Under the pieces are notes generated by a model. The model had not been told where the DNA came from. It made no database searches and saw nothing but the letters and a program-made list of their open reading frames with translations. A DNA stretch of 64,000 nt, taken from the NCBI RefSeq assembly GCF_017814435.1, contig NZ_JAGJCB010000001.1, positions 186,001-250,000 on the forward strand. Reading direction: 5' to 3'. The stretch comes from Mariniflexile gromovii (lineage in GTDB: Bacteria; Bacteroidota; Bacteroidia; Flavobacteriales; Flavobacteriaceae). Below, piece by piece: positions 35,992-45,365 of the stretch (position 1 is its first letter; every line of letters starts with the position of its first letter). The position numbers and the translations under genes are program-made.

Positions 35992-37212
35992 ATGAGAGTA
36001 TTAAATCTATTAAAAATCGCCTTTAAAGCCATCATTCTTAACAAAATGAGAACCTTGCTTACCATGTTGGGCATCATTATAGGTGTAGCGTCTGTAATTG
36101 CAATGCTAGCTATTGGTGAAGGCTCTAAAGAAAGTATACGTGCTACTATTTCCAATATGGGTTCCAATATGATTACCATTAGGCCTGGTGCCGATGATAG
36201 AGGTCCTGCCAGAGGAAGCGGCGGTGATGTACAAACTTTAACCCTTAAAAATTTTGAAGTAATAAAAGAACAGGCCACCTTATTAAGTTACATAACCCCC
36301 GTTGTTAATGGTGGCGGACAAGTAATTAACGGCTCCAACAACTGGCCAAGTACTATTTATGGTGTTAACCCGGAATATCTTGATATTAAGGTTGTAGGTT
36401 TACAAAATGGCAGTATGTTTACAGATGCCGAGGTTAAATCGGCTTCAAAAGTAGCTGTGATTGGGCAAACAGTTGTAGATAATGTGTTTCCTGACGGACA
36501 AGATCCTGTAGGCCAAATGATTCGTTTTAATAACATTCCATTTAAAGTTATTGGAGTTTTAGAAGAGAAAGGTGAAAATACCTTTGGCCAAGACCAAGAT
36601 GATGTGGTAATAGCACCATATACCACCGTTCAAAAACGTATTTTAGCTATCGATTATTTAAACCAAGTAATGGCATCTGCTATTAGTGAAGATGATGCTC
36701 CTGAAGCGGTAACACAAGTCACCGAAATTTTACGTTCACAACACAAACTAATGGATAATGAAGATGATGATTTTACGGTACGCTCTATGGAAGAGTTAAT
36801 TTCAACCTTTAGTTCTACCAGTGAAATGCTTACTATTCTTTTGGTAGCTGTAGCGAGTATTTCCTTATTAATTGGAGGTATTGGCATTATGAATATCATG
36901 TATGTTTCTGTAAAAGAACGCACTAAAGAAATTGGTTTGCGTATGGCAGTAGGAGGTAAGGGTTCTGATATTTTAATGCAATTTTTAATTGAAGCCATTT
37001 TAATTAGCATCACTGGCGGATTTTTAGGTGTTGTTTTAAGCTTGGGTGCCACGGTGTTTATCGAAAAATTCTTAAATTGGCCTACTAGTGTCGCTTTGTA
37101 TTCTATTGTTATATCGTTTGCAGTTTGTGCTATTACGGGTATCTTTTTTGGGTGGTATCCTGCAAGAAAAGCATCGGCTTTAGACCCTATAACTGCTTTA
37201 CGTTATGAATAA
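35992..37212 (+). CDS. MacB-type ABC transporter permease
   Basis: The 406-residue permease has an N-terminal helix (about 20-42), a MacB periplasmic core domain (about 45-265), and three C-terminal helices with the FtsX domain (about 285-400) ending in W-Y-P-A-R-K-A-S-A-L-D-P-I-T-A-L-R-Y-E. With the ATPase, adaptor and TolC protein it forms a type VII ABC efflux pump exporting macrolide-like compounds, peptides or lipids. Two bases separate it from the ATPase gene. Confidence 0.95.
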   Translation: MRVLNLLKIAFKAIILNKMRTLLTMLGIIIGVASVIAMLAIGEGSKESIRATISNMGSNMITIRPGADDRGPARGSGGDVQTLTLKNFEVIKEQATLLSYITPVVNGGGQVINGSNNWPSTIYGVNPEYLDIKVVGLQNGSMFTDAEVKSASKVAVIGQTVVDNVFPDGQDPVGQMIRFNNIPFKVIGVLEEKGENTFGQDQDDVVIAPYTTVQKRILAIDYLNQVMASAISEDDAPEAVTQVTEILRSQHKLMDNEDDDFTVRSMEELISTFSSTSEMLTILLVAVASISLLIGGIGIMNIMYVSVKERTKEIGLRMAVGGKGSDILMQFLIEAILISITGGFLGVVLSLGATVFIEKFLNWPTSVALYSIVISFAVCAITGIFFGWYPARKASALDPITALRYE

Positions 37213-37218
37213 TTACAA

Positions 37219-38253
37219 ATGAATAAAAACAATAAAATAACATTCCTATCGCACCTACTTGTTTGGTTGGTACTATTTAGTTTGCCATATATGTTGTCGT
37301 ACGGACAGGAAGAAATCAATAGAATTATTGCACATTTCTGGATTCCTATGGTGTTTTATGCCAGTATATTTTATCTCAATTATTTTATACTGGTAGATCG
37401 ATTTTTGTTTACAAAAAAAACCGTTCAGTTTATCGTTATCAATTTATGCCTCATTGCTTTCTTTTTAATTTTAAAAGAGCACATTGAAGATACTTTTTTT
37501 CAAGACATTGCAAGAAAACGCCCTACGAATAACACAAATGGTGGTCCGCCATTTAAATTATTTATTTACGTACAAATGCTTTCATATGTGGCGCCATTAT
37601 TGTTTTCCATAGCCATTAAAACCACTAAGCGATGGGTACAAACAGAAGCCGAACGCAAGGAGACTACAAATTTTAGATTACAATCTGAGTTGCAACATTT
37701 ACATTACCAGCTGCAACCGCATTTCTTTTTCAACTCATTGAACAACATTTATTCGTTGGTAGATATTTCTCCTGAACAAGCAAAAAAATCTATTCACAGT
37801 TTAAGTAAGTTGATGCGCTATATGCTATATGAAACCAATTTAGACTTGGTACCGCTTTCAAAAGAAATCGATTTTATGAAAAAATATATTGATTTAATGA
37901 AGCTGCGTGTATCGGACAAAACAGAGGTTTCCTATAGCTTTCCATCGGGAGATTGTGGCATTCAAATTGCACCGCTTTTGTTCATCTCTCTTATAGAAAA
38001 TGCTTTTAAACACGGTGTGTCTGCAAGTAAGGAAAGCCATATAAATATTACCATGGCTTGTGATGGCAAAACGGTATTGTTCACCATTGAAAATGATAAT
38101 TTCCCAAAACAATCCGATGACAAAAGTGGTTCGGGTATTGGCATGCAAAATCTAGAAAAACGCTTGCAGTTGCTTTATGCAAATAAATACGACTTTAAAA
38201 CCATATTAAAAGACGAGCGTTTTTTGGTACATTTAGAAATAGAAACAGCCTAA
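37219..38253 (+). CDS. LytS/YehU-type sensor histidine kinase
   Basis: The 344-residue membrane kinase has about four helices (10-130) and a cytoplasmic kinase region. The phospho-acceptor is probably His168 in Q-L-Q-P-H-F-F-F-N-S-L-N-N, the His_kinase motif; ATP binding is by G-I-G-M-Q-N-L-E-K-R-L near 304-314. It starts six bases after the permease gene and is followed at 38257 by its LytTR partner. The pair probably senses envelope or pump status and regulates the preceding efflux operon. Confidence 0.92.
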   Translation: MNKNNKITFLSHLLVWLVLFSLPYMLSYGQEEINRIIAHFWIPMVFYASIFYLNYFILVDRFLFTKKTVQFIVINLCLIAFFLILKEHIEDTFFQDIARKRPTNNTNGGPPFKLFIYVQMLSYVAPLLFSIAIKTTKRWVQTEAERKETTNFRLQSELQHLHYQLQPHFFFNSLNNIYSLVDISPEQAKKSIHSLSKLMRYMLYETNLDLVPLSKEIDFMKKYIDLMKLRVSDKTEVSYSFPSGDCGIQIAPLLFISLIENAFKHGVSASKESHINITMACDGKTVLFTIENDNFPKQSDDKSGSGIGMQNLEKRLQLLYANKYDFKTILKDERFLVHLEIETA

Positions 38254-38256
38254 GTT

Positions 38257-38991
38257 ATGAGTAGTTTAAAAATCACTTGTGTTATTGTTGATGATGAGCC
38301 CATGGCGCTTAATTTGGTAGAAAGCTATGTGGAAAAAACACCTTTTTTAGCGCTTAAAAAGAAATGCAGCAGTGCCATTGAAGCTATGGAGTTTATAAAA
38401 AACAACCCTGTAGATTTAATGTTTTTGGATATACAAATGCCCGATTTAACAGGCATTGAATTCTCTAGAATGTTACCAAAGGAAACCCGCGTTATTTTTA
38501 CAACGGCTTTCGACCAATATGCTTTGGAAGGTTTTAAAGTTGAAGCCTTGGATTATCTTTTAAAACCATTTGATTACGCCGAATTTTTAGCAGCTGCCAA
38601 TAAAGCAAGCACGTGGTTTTCATTAGTAAAAGCAAAGCAGCAGCCTTTAATATCTGAAGAAAAAGAGTTTCTTTTTGTAAAATCTGAATACAAACAACTG
38701 CGCATTAAATTGGACGATGTTTTGTATTTTGAAGGTTTGAAAGACTACATCAAAATATGGTTAAAAGATAACCCAAAGCCTGTTTTAACCCTTATGAGTT
38801 TAAAATCTTTGGAAGAAGAACTCCCAGAAACAAAATTTATGCGCGTGCATCGATCTTTTATTGTGGCCCTTAAAAATATAGAGGTTATAGAGCGCAGTCA
38901 AATCATTATAAATAAACAGCGTATTACAGTTTCAGAGCAATATAAACCCAAGTTTTTAGACTATATAAATTCAAATTCCCTAAACCTGTAA
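38257..38991 (+). CDS. LytTR-family response regulator
   Basis: A 244-residue regulator with a receiver domain (about 5-120; acidic pocket V-D-D-E-P, phospho-acceptor Asp58 in L-M-F-L-D-I-Q-M-P, Lys in L-L-K-P-F) and a C-terminal LytTR DNA-binding domain (about 145-240; V-K-S-E-Y-K-Q-L-R, M-R-V-H-R-S-F-I-V, I-T-V-S-E-Q-Y-K). LytTR binds direct repeats upstream of target genes. Three bases separate it from the kinase gene. Confidence 0.93.
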   Translation: MSSLKITCVIVDDEPMALNLVESYVEKTPFLALKKKCSSAIEAMEFIKNNPVDLMFLDIQMPDLTGIEFSRMLPKETRVIFTTAFDQYALEGFKVEALDYLLKPFDYAEFLAAANKASTWFSLVKAKQQPLISEEKEFLFVKSEYKQLRIKLDDVLYFEGLKDYIKIWLKDNPKPVLTLMSLKSLEEELPETKFMRVHRSFIVALKNIEVIERSQIIINKQRITVSEQYKPKFLDYINSNSLNL

Positions 38992-39189
38992 TCAAAATTA
39001 TATTGATCCATTGACTATGATATTTAAATAAGGAACTAAATTAATAGTTTTAAGTTTTTTCAATCTACAAAAACAGGGTATTTGTAGATACAATATAAGC
39101 ACCTGTCTATTCTTCTTTTTTTGTAATCACAATAGAAATACTTTTAAACTATTAAAATAAAAGAAATAGAACCTTAATCTTAAAAAATC

Positions 39190-39783
39190 ATGAAAACATT
39201 AATTAAAGTATATGCAGTATCAACGCTATTTTTAATAGCAGGTGTTTCACAAGTTTCGGCACAATCACGACGTAGTAGTACCACCAATAGTAATAATAAA
39301 ACAACCACAGTTACCAGAACAGTTACAACCAATCGTATACCAAGTTCAAAGGTTACTTATAAAACACCTCAACGTAAAGTTGTTGCCGTAAGAACATTAC
39401 CTAACAGAACGGTTGTAAAACAAAATGGACAGGATTATTACTATGCAAATAATAAATACTATACACAGTCTAGAGGTAGCTATATTGTAATTGCACCAAA
39501 AGTTGGGTTTAGAATAAATTCATTGCCAGCCAATTATGTAAGAGTAAAACATAATAATTTTAATTATTATAACGCTCAAGGCATCTTTTATGTTCAAGTT
39601 AATAATGCTTATGAAGTTGTAGATCCTGAAATGGGCACTATTGTATATGAACTGCCCATAGATTATGAAAAAGTAGTTATTGATGGGCAAACATACTACG
39701 AGTATGCCAATATATTATATGAAAAAGTGCAGGTAAATGGCACCAGAGCTTATGAAGTTGTTGGTATTATAGATATGCAATAA
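39190..39783 (+). CDS. DUF6515-type secreted protein
   Basis: A 197-residue protein with a Sec signal (cut near Q-V-S-A-Q), a basic Ser/Thr/Arg-rich linker at 25-65, and tandem Tyr-rich repeats of about 30 residues: G-Q-D-Y-Y-Y-A-N-N-K-Y-Y, H-N-N-F-N-Y-Y-N-A-Q-G-I-F-Y, G-Q-T-Y-Y-E-Y-A-N-I-L-Y-E. This is the DUF6515 pattern, found across Bacteroidota. It is probably a surface or periplasmic beta protein. Function unknown; it is monocistronic and followed by a strong terminator. Confidence 0.82.
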   Translation: MKTLIKVYAVSTLFLIAGVSQVSAQSRRSSTTNSNNKTTTVTRTVTTNRIPSSKVTYKTPQRKVVAVRTLPNRTVVKQNGQDYYYANNKYYTQSRGSYIVIAPKVGFRINSLPANYVRVKHNNFNYYNAQGIFYVQVNNAYEVVDPEMGTIVYELPIDYEKVVIDGQTYYEYANILYEKVQVNGTRAYEVVGIIDMQ

Positions 39784-39816
39784 AATAGTTTGATTAGTTG
39801 ATTGGTTAGTTTTTTG

Positions 39817-39853
39817 AAAAAGGAGGTTTGTTTTACTTACAAATCTCCTTTTT
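39817..39853 (+). terminator. Rho-independent terminator after the DUF6515 gene
   Basis: AAAAAGGAGGTTTGT pairs with ACAAATCTCCTTTTT (one G-U pair) and ends in a T run. Also usable from the other strand because of the A run on the left. Confidence 0.85.
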
Positions 39854-40021
39854 AATTTCTGTTAATTCTATAAATCAATAATTAAATCATTCTTAATTAT
39901 TTTATCTGTGGTATTTAAAAATATCAGCCTAATTATCTCAATCCATTTAAGTCATTTTTTTTTCTTTTAAGACTAAAGTATTCTTAACAATTATAAGACC
40001 TTGTGAAATATCAATTTGTGA
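39854..40021. other. AT-rich intergenic stretch
   Basis: No gene, hairpin or promoter is supported here. It leads into the inverted-repeat element at 40022. Confidence 0.4.
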
Positions 40022-40148
40022 GGCTGTCTGAAAAGTCTATATATTGTCAAACTGAACTTGTTTCAGTTTCTAATAAATATTGACTATCAACGAGTTAATA
40101 TTCTAAAATGAATTTAGAATGACACTTGTTGATACTTTTCAGACAGCC
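40022..40148. repeat. Inverted-repeat (MITE-like) intergenic element of 127 bp
   Basis: GGCTGTCTGAAAAGT at 40022-40036 and ACTTTTCAGACAGCC at 40134-40148 are perfect 15-base complements at the two ends. The interior contains nested pieces (TGAACTTGTTTCAGTT; TTCTAAAATGAATTTAGAA) that can also pair. Terminal inverted repeats on a short non-coding element suggest a MITE or REP-like unit, possibly mobilised by a transposase elsewhere. No target-site duplication can be confirmed. Confidence 0.6.
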
Positions 40149-40175
40149 ACATTTTTAAACTTTAAAACAAACATT

Positions 40176-40682
40176 ATGATTAAACCAAGAACAGAAACCC
40201 CGGATATTACGATTAATTTAGTAGACGATACGATTTGGACACTTAGTGAACAGAATCCATCAAATTTCACATTACTGGTGGTTTACAGAGGAAAACATTG
40301 TCCTGTGTGCAAAAAATATTTAGAAACCATTCAAGAATATATTCCAGATTTTGAAAACAGAGGTGTAAATGTTGTTGCGGTTAGTGCCGATTTAGAAGAG
40401 CGCGCCAAAGCAACTTATAAGGAATGGGATATTAAAAATGTACCATTAGGCTATGAGTTTCCTATTGAAGAAGCACGATCTTGGGGCTTATATATTTCAA
40501 AAGGAATCAAAGAAGAACCAGAAGAATTTATAGAGCCTGCCATATTCATCATTCGTCCAGACCGAACGCTATATGCGTCTTCTATTCAAACGATGCCATT
40601 TGCAAGACCGGAAATTGAAGCATTGATAAAGTCAATTGATTTTGTTTTAGATAAAAAATATCCAGCGAGAGGTGAAGCTTAA
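40176..40682 (+). CDS. Peroxiredoxin-like AhpC/TSA-family protein
   Basis: The 168-residue thioredoxin-fold protein has the active-site segment Y-R-G-K-H-C-P-V-C-K-K-Y-L near 33-45, with two Cys (C-x-x-C) like the CXXC peroxiredoxin-like group, and the later I-I-R-P-D-R-T-L-Y. It probably reduces peroxides or disulfides in the cytoplasm. The ATG at 40176 (M-I-K-P) is chosen because the alternative start at 40119 lies inside the inverted-repeat element. Confidence 0.85.
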   Translation: MIKPRTETPDITINLVDDTIWTLSEQNPSNFTLLVVYRGKHCPVCKKYLETIQEYIPDFENRGVNVVAVSADLEERAKATYKEWDIKNVPLGYEFPIEEARSWGLYISKGIKEEPEEFIEPAIFIIRPDRTLYASSIQTMPFARPEIEALIKSIDFVLDKKYPARGEA

Positions 40683-40699
40683 CAGTTTTATTATATTTT

Positions 40700-40736
40700 A
40701 AAAGGCCCTTAAATGATTTTCATTTAAGGGCCTTTT
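40700..40736. terminator. Strong Rho-independent terminator
   Basis: AAAAGGCCCTTAAATGA and TCATTTAAGGGCCTTTT form a perfect 17-base stem with a 3-base loop. A run on the left and T run on the right make it usable in both directions. Confidence 0.92.
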
Positions 40737-41018
40737 GTATAAGTTAACTTTAGATGCTTCATGAACCTTTACTGAGTATAATCGATTTTATATTTACAAA
40801 TTCTTTCATTCCAAATCCACCATGTTATTTTCCATAACTAGAAACTTATTGAACTTTAGCTCATTGTTAGAAATTTATTAACCCAATCAGAATATATGCT
40901 TTCTTTTTTTAGTCTATTAACATATCTTTAGCTAATTCTATGCAATTATTTGATGTATGGTACGACTAAAGTTACCATTTGATAATTAATCACGTCAATA
41001 CAATCATTGAACATATTT
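40737..41018. other. AT-rich leader before the LLM oxidoreductase gene
   Basis: No gene is evident in these 280 bases. TTTCTTTTTTTAG and TACCATTTG words occur near 40970 but no full promoter match is convincing. Confidence 0.4.
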
Positions 41019-42026
41019 ATGAATACCCAACATATAAATTACTCTATTTTAGACCTTGCTTTAGTTTCCCAAGGTCATTCCCTCACACAAACCTATAAAG
41101 ATGTGCTTAAATTGGCACAACATGCTGAAAGGTTTGGTTATACGCGCTATTGGTTGGCAGAACACCATAATGCACCCAACATAGGCAGTAGTGCCACGTC
41201 CGTATTAATTGGTTATGTGGCAGAAGGAACAAAAACACTCCGTATAGGTTCTGGCGGGATTATGCTTCCCAATCATTCGCCATTAATTATAGCTGAACAA
41301 TTTGGCACCCTCGCATGGTTGTATCCAAACCGTATTGATTTAGGATTAGGAAGAGCGCCCGGAACAGACCGAGAAACAGCAGAAGCTATTCGCTCAGATT
41401 TTATGCATGCGGCGTATCGATTTCCAGATGAATTGGAAAAGATAGAGACTTATTTTTCTTTAGAGAATTCCGTGTCTAAAGTACGGGCCACTGTAGCCGA
41501 AGGGGCAGAAGTGCTCATTTATATCTTAGGATCAAGTACTGATAGCGCCCATTTAGCAGCCAAAAAAGGTTTGCCTTATGCCTTTGCCAGTCATTTTGCA
41601 ACCACACATTTATGGGAGGCTTTGGATATTTATCGCAAAGAATTCAAACCATCTCCCAAATTGGAACATCCTTATATCATGGCAGGCGTGAATGTTATTA
41701 TTGCAGACAGTGATGAAGAAGCACAACGTCTATACACCTCGCTCATACGAATGATTATAGGCATTTTTACAGGTAAACGTGATTTTGTGCAACCACCAAC
41801 TTCCATGACTCAGGAACTCAGGGAAACCCTGCAACATCCACAAATACAACAGATGCTTAAATATAGTTTTGTAGGGAGTAAAGCCACTGTTAAAGCTCAA
41901 GTAAAAGAATTTTTAGAACAAACCCAAGCGGATGAGCTTATTGCCGTAGCCAATATTTATAACGTGGACGACAGAATACGATCTTATGAATTGTTTGCTG
42001 AAATTATGAGGGAATTGAATGTGTAG
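41019..42026 (+). CDS. LLM-class flavin-dependent oxidoreductase
   Basis: A 335-residue luciferase-like monooxygenase. The N-terminal Y-S-I-L-D-L-A-L-V-S-Q-G and the segment Y-W-L-A-E-H-H-N-A-P-N-I-G-S-S are the group 1 (YhbW/MsnO8-like) signatures, and R-I-G-S-G-G-I-M-L-P-N-H-S-P is the FMN loop. The reaction is a reduced-flavin monooxygenation of an unknown substrate. The start is the ATG at 41019; a TTG twelve bases earlier is less likely. Followed convergently by the aldehyde dehydrogenase gene. Confidence 0.92.
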   Translation: MNTQHINYSILDLALVSQGHSLTQTYKDVLKLAQHAERFGYTRYWLAEHHNAPNIGSSATSVLIGYVAEGTKTLRIGSGGIMLPNHSPLIIAEQFGTLAWLYPNRIDLGLGRAPGTDRETAEAIRSDFMHAAYRFPDELEKIETYFSLENSVSKVRATVAEGAEVLIYILGSSTDSAHLAAKKGLPYAFASHFATTHLWEALDIYRKEFKPSPKLEHPYIMAGVNVIIADSDEEAQRLYTSLIRMIIGIFTGKRDFVQPPTSMTQELRETLQHPQIQQMLKYSFVGSKATVKAQVKEFLEQTQADELIAVANIYNVDDRIRSYELFAEIMRELNV

Positions 42027-42040
42027 GTTGGGTTCATACA

Positions 42041-43408
42041 CTAATCAATCCAAACAGATTTTGTATTCACAAACTCCTTGATGCCATATCCAGAAAGTTC
42101 CCTCCCATAACCACTTTCTTTTACGCCTCCAAAGGGCAATCTAGGGTCCGATGCCACTAATTTGTTTACAAAGCAATTTCCTGCTTCCAATTGTAATGCA
42201 AGTGCTTCGCCCTTTTCTTTGTTACTGGTTATTACGCCGGCTCCTAAACCAAACTTGGAGTTGTTGGCTAACGCCATAGCTTCGGTGTCATTGGTAGCCC
42301 GAATTACCGAAGCTACGGGTCCAAATAACTCCTCATCAAAAGCTTCCATGCCCGGTTTTAAATCGGCTAATATCGTTGCTGGGTAATAAGCTCCTTTTCC
42401 TTCTGGAATTTTTCCACCAAGTACCAATGTACCGCCTTGTGCTATGGTTTTTTCAACTTGTTGGTGCAACTCTTCTCTTAAGTCCAAGCGGGCTAGGGGG
42501 CCATATAGCGTATCTTTATGGGTAGGGTCGCCCATTTTGGCTCTTTTCATTTTCTCAGTAAATAATTTTAAGAAATCATCATAAATAGCATCCAGAACAA
42601 TAAAACGTTTCGCAGCAATACAGGTTTGCCCGTTGTTTTGCAATCTACCTTGGGTTGCTAAATCGGTAGCCATTTCCAAATCAGCATCCGCCATAATAAT
42701 GTAGGCATCACTGCCGCCTAATTCCAATACGGTTTTCTTCAAATGTTTACCTGCAATGGAAGCAACAGATTTACCAGCAGGCGCACTACCGGTAAGTGTT
42801 ACCGCTACAATATGTTCATGGGCAATAACGGACTCCATAGCATCGGAGGGAAGGTTTAAATTCATAAAAACTCCTTCAGGAAACCCTGCTTTTCGCATGG
42901 CATCTTCTAAAGCCATAGCACAACCTTGTACATTCGAGGCATGTTTTAATACCCCCGTATTACCTGCCATTAGAGCAGGCACAGCAAAACGAATGACTTG
43001 ATAAAAAGGAAAATTCCATGGCATTACAGCCAATATAACCCCCAAAGGTTGGTAGGTTACGTAACTTTTAGAGGCTTCGGTGTCTACCAATACATCTTTT
43101 AATAAATTGGCGCTATGTTCAGCATAATATCTGCAAATCCATGCACATTTTTCAACTTCTTTTTTGGCTTGGTCGGTGGTTTTACCCATTTCTGAAGTGG
43201 CCAATTGTGCATAATCCTCTTTATTTTCTTCAAACACATCGGCGAGTTTGTAGAATAGTTTTGCGCGTTCGGCATAAGTTGTTGTTTTCCATTTTTTAAA
43301 AGCCACCTGTGCTTTTTCTATTTTAGAAATAGCTTCCTGTATTGATATTCTATCATAGGACGCAATGGTTTCTCCGGTTGCAGGGTTTATGGACACTGAC
43401 TTACTCAT
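42041..43408 (-). CDS. Succinate-semialdehyde dehydrogenase-type aldehyde dehydrogenase
   Basis: A 455-residue NAD(P)-dependent aldehyde dehydrogenase of the GabD/Sad group. The catalytic Cys is in N-N-G-Q-T-C-I-A-A near 259-267 and the general-base Glu in L-E-L-G-G-S-D near 226-232. It oxidises aldehydes such as succinate semialdehyde. Its start overlaps the end of the upstream acetolactate synthase gene by eight bases, so the two are translationally coupled. Confidence 0.92.
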   Translation of the reverse strand: MSKSVSINPATGETIASYDRISIQEAISKIEKAQVAFKKWKTTTYAERAKLFYKLADVFEENKEDYAQLATSEMGKTTDQAKKEVEKCAWICRYYAEHSANLLKDVLVDTEASKSYVTYQPLGVILAVMPWNFPFYQVIRFAVPALMAGNTGVLKHASNVQGCAMALEDAMRKAGFPEGVFMNLNLPSDAMESVIAHEHIVAVTLTGSAPAGKSVASIAGKHLKKTVLELGGSDAYIIMADADLEMATDLATQGRLQNNGQTCIAAKRFIVLDAIYDDFLKLFTEKMKRAKMGDPTHKDTLYGPLARLDLREELHQQVEKTIAQGGTLVLGGKIPEGKGAYYPATILADLKPGMEAFDEELFGPVASVIRATNDTEAMALANNSKFGLGAGVITSNKEKGEALALQLEAGNCFVNKLVASDPRLPFGGVKESGYGRELSGYGIKEFVNTKSVWID

Positions 43409-45071
43409 GTTTATCTGCTTTTAATTTTTCTGAAAATTCTTTAATAAGAACATTTAATATTTTATGATTTAATGAATAATCTATCGTTAAATCTATCATT
43501 TGAATGCCTTTTGACTGTAAGGCTTTTTTAAATACGGCTTCAAAATCTTCAACGGACTCAGGTTTATAACCAGTGGCGCCAAAGCTTTGGGCATAGGTAA
43601 CAAAATCGGGATTGGTGTATTCCAATCCGTATTTAGGAAACCCATCTGCTTCTTGTTTCCATTCAATCATGCCATAACCCTTATCATTTAAAATGATGAT
43701 AACCATATCCAATTGAAGGCGCGATGCCGTTTCCAACTCTTGGGAGTTCATCATAAAACCGCCATCCCCATTTATGGAAACCACTTTTTTATCAGGAAAC
43801 AACACTTTGGTCATGATGGCTGAAGGCAAGCCTGCACCCATAGTTGCCAAAGCATTGTCTAAAATTAAACTATTTTGGCTATAGGTTACATAATTTCTTG
43901 CAAACCATAATTTATACATACCATTATCCAAAGTTACAATCCCGTCTTCTGGCAGTTGGGTTCTTACTATATTAACCAAACGCTGTGGCAATATAGGAAA
44001 ACGGTTATCATTTTCATAGGTTGTTAAGTGCTTGCACACATTTCTTTTAACTTTAAGAAAGAACGAGGTATCCCAAGAATGAGCCTGTGGTGTTAAGGTT
44101 TCCGTTAATTTATGGACACTTTCAGCAATATCGCCAATAATGTTTAAATGAGGAAAATATAACTGGTCAATTTCCGCCGCAAAATAGTTGACATGAATCA
44201 CCTTTTGGTTCTTTTCAGCATCCATAAAAAAAGGCGGTTTTTCAATGGTGTCATGACCTACGTTAATTATTAGATCTGCATCATTTACGGCTTCATGCAA
44301 AAAATCGTCGTTGGAGAGCGCCGCAGTTCCTAAATAGAGCTCGTGGCGTTCATCCATAATGCCTTTCGCCATTTGGGTGTTAAAAAAAGGAATTCCTATA
44401 CTGTTTACAAAATTTGTAAGGGCTTTACAGGAGCGGTTTCTGTTGGCTGCGGCCCCAATAAGCAATAAGGGTTTCGTTGCCTTTTTAATCATTTCTACCG
44501 CTTGCTGAATGGCTTTTTCATCGGCATGAGGAATCCTATAATCAACAACCTCAAATATTATAGGTGTTTCTACCTCTTCAGCTGCTACATCTTCGGGGAG
44601 TTCTATATGAACTGCTCCAGGGCGCTCTTCTTTAGAAAGTCGGAAGGCTTCACGAACCATAGCAGGAATGTGATTGCCATGCGTTACCTGTTTTGTGTAT
44701 TTAGTTACAGGACCCATCATTTCAACCACATCCAGTATTTGAAATTGCCCTTGTTTACTGGCTTTTATCGGTTTTTGCCCTGTAATCATCAGCATGGGCA
44801 TCGCGCCTAATTGGGCATAAGCAGCGGTAGTCATCAAATTGGTGGCTCCTGGGCCTAAGGTTGACAAACAAACACCGGGTTTTCCTGTAAGTCTGCCATA
44901 GGTTGCTGCCATAAAACCCGCTCCTTGTTCATGGCGGGTTAATATGAATTTAATTTTTTTTGATTTTCGAATGGATTCTAAAATATCCAAATTCTCTTCT
45001 CCCGGAAGTCCAAAAATATAGTCTACACCTTCGTTTTCTAAAGCCTTAATAAATAGGTCGGATGCTTTCAT
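43401..45071 (-). CDS. Acetolactate synthase large subunit-like TPP enzyme
   Basis: A 556-residue TPP enzyme with three domains: Glu48 in T-R-H-E-Q-G-A (cofactor activation), a middle domain, and a C-terminal PP domain with G-D-G-G-F-M-M-N-S-Q-E-L-E ending in I-I-I-L-N-D. It condenses two pyruvates to acetolactate. No ilvN regulatory subunit or ilvC follows; instead an SSADH-type gene overlaps it. This suggests a catabolic or 2-oxoacid decarboxylating role like AlsS, rather than valine synthesis. Confidence 0.88.
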   Translation of the reverse strand: MKASDLFIKALENEGVDYIFGLPGEENLDILESIRKSKKIKFILTRHEQGAGFMAATYGRLTGKPGVCLSTLGPGATNLMTTAAYAQLGAMPMLMITGQKPIKASKQGQFQILDVVEMMGPVTKYTKQVTHGNHIPAMVREAFRLSKEERPGAVHIELPEDVAAEEVETPIIFEVVDYRIPHADEKAIQQAVEMIKKATKPLLLIGAAANRNRSCKALTNFVNSIGIPFFNTQMAKGIMDERHELYLGTAALSNDDFLHEAVNDADLIINVGHDTIEKPPFFMDAEKNQKVIHVNYFAAEIDQLYFPHLNIIGDIAESVHKLTETLTPQAHSWDTSFFLKVKRNVCKHLTTYENDNRFPILPQRLVNIVRTQLPEDGIVTLDNGMYKLWFARNYVTYSQNSLILDNALATMGAGLPSAIMTKVLFPDKKVVSINGDGGFMMNSQELETASRLQLDMVIIILNDKGYGMIEWKQEADGFPKYGLEYTNPDFVTYAQSFGATGYKPESVEDFEAVFKKALQSKGIQMIDLTIDYSLNHKILNVLIKEFSEKLKADKHE

Positions 45072-45365
45072 TTATTCTCTAGGTGAATTGTCACTATTCC
45101 ATGTATCCAAATTATTGTCTAAACTTTCGGATTTCTTTTTTTTCTCCGGGTGTCTGTCATTGGTTAAGGGTCTTGCATTACTAGCTCCGGGAATATCTAA
45201 ATTCTCAGCAGCATCATCAGGTTCGCCCTTACGCTTTTTCAATAATTCATTGTTGTCATTATCATCATTGTCTTCTTGTGTATCTGCGGGTCTTTCACCG
45301 CTAAGTATGGCATCTTCCTTTGATATTTGTGGATTAAACTGTGATTTTCTATCTTCTTTTTTCAT
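45072..45365 (-). CDS. Small charged protein of unknown function
   Basis: The 97-residue hydrophilic protein is rich in Asp, Asn, Glu and Lys (D-N-D-D-N-D-N-N-E-L-L-K-K-R) and is probably largely disordered. It ends right at the ATG of the acetolactate synthase gene and should be co-transcribed with it. I do not recognise a family. Similar charged small proteins occur in stress-linked flavobacterial operons. Confidence 0.6.
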   Translation of the reverse strand: MKKEDRKSQFNPQISKEDAILSGERPADTQEDNDDNDNNELLKKRKGEPDDAAENLDIPGASNARPLTNDRHPEKKKKSESLDNNLDTWNSDNSPRE

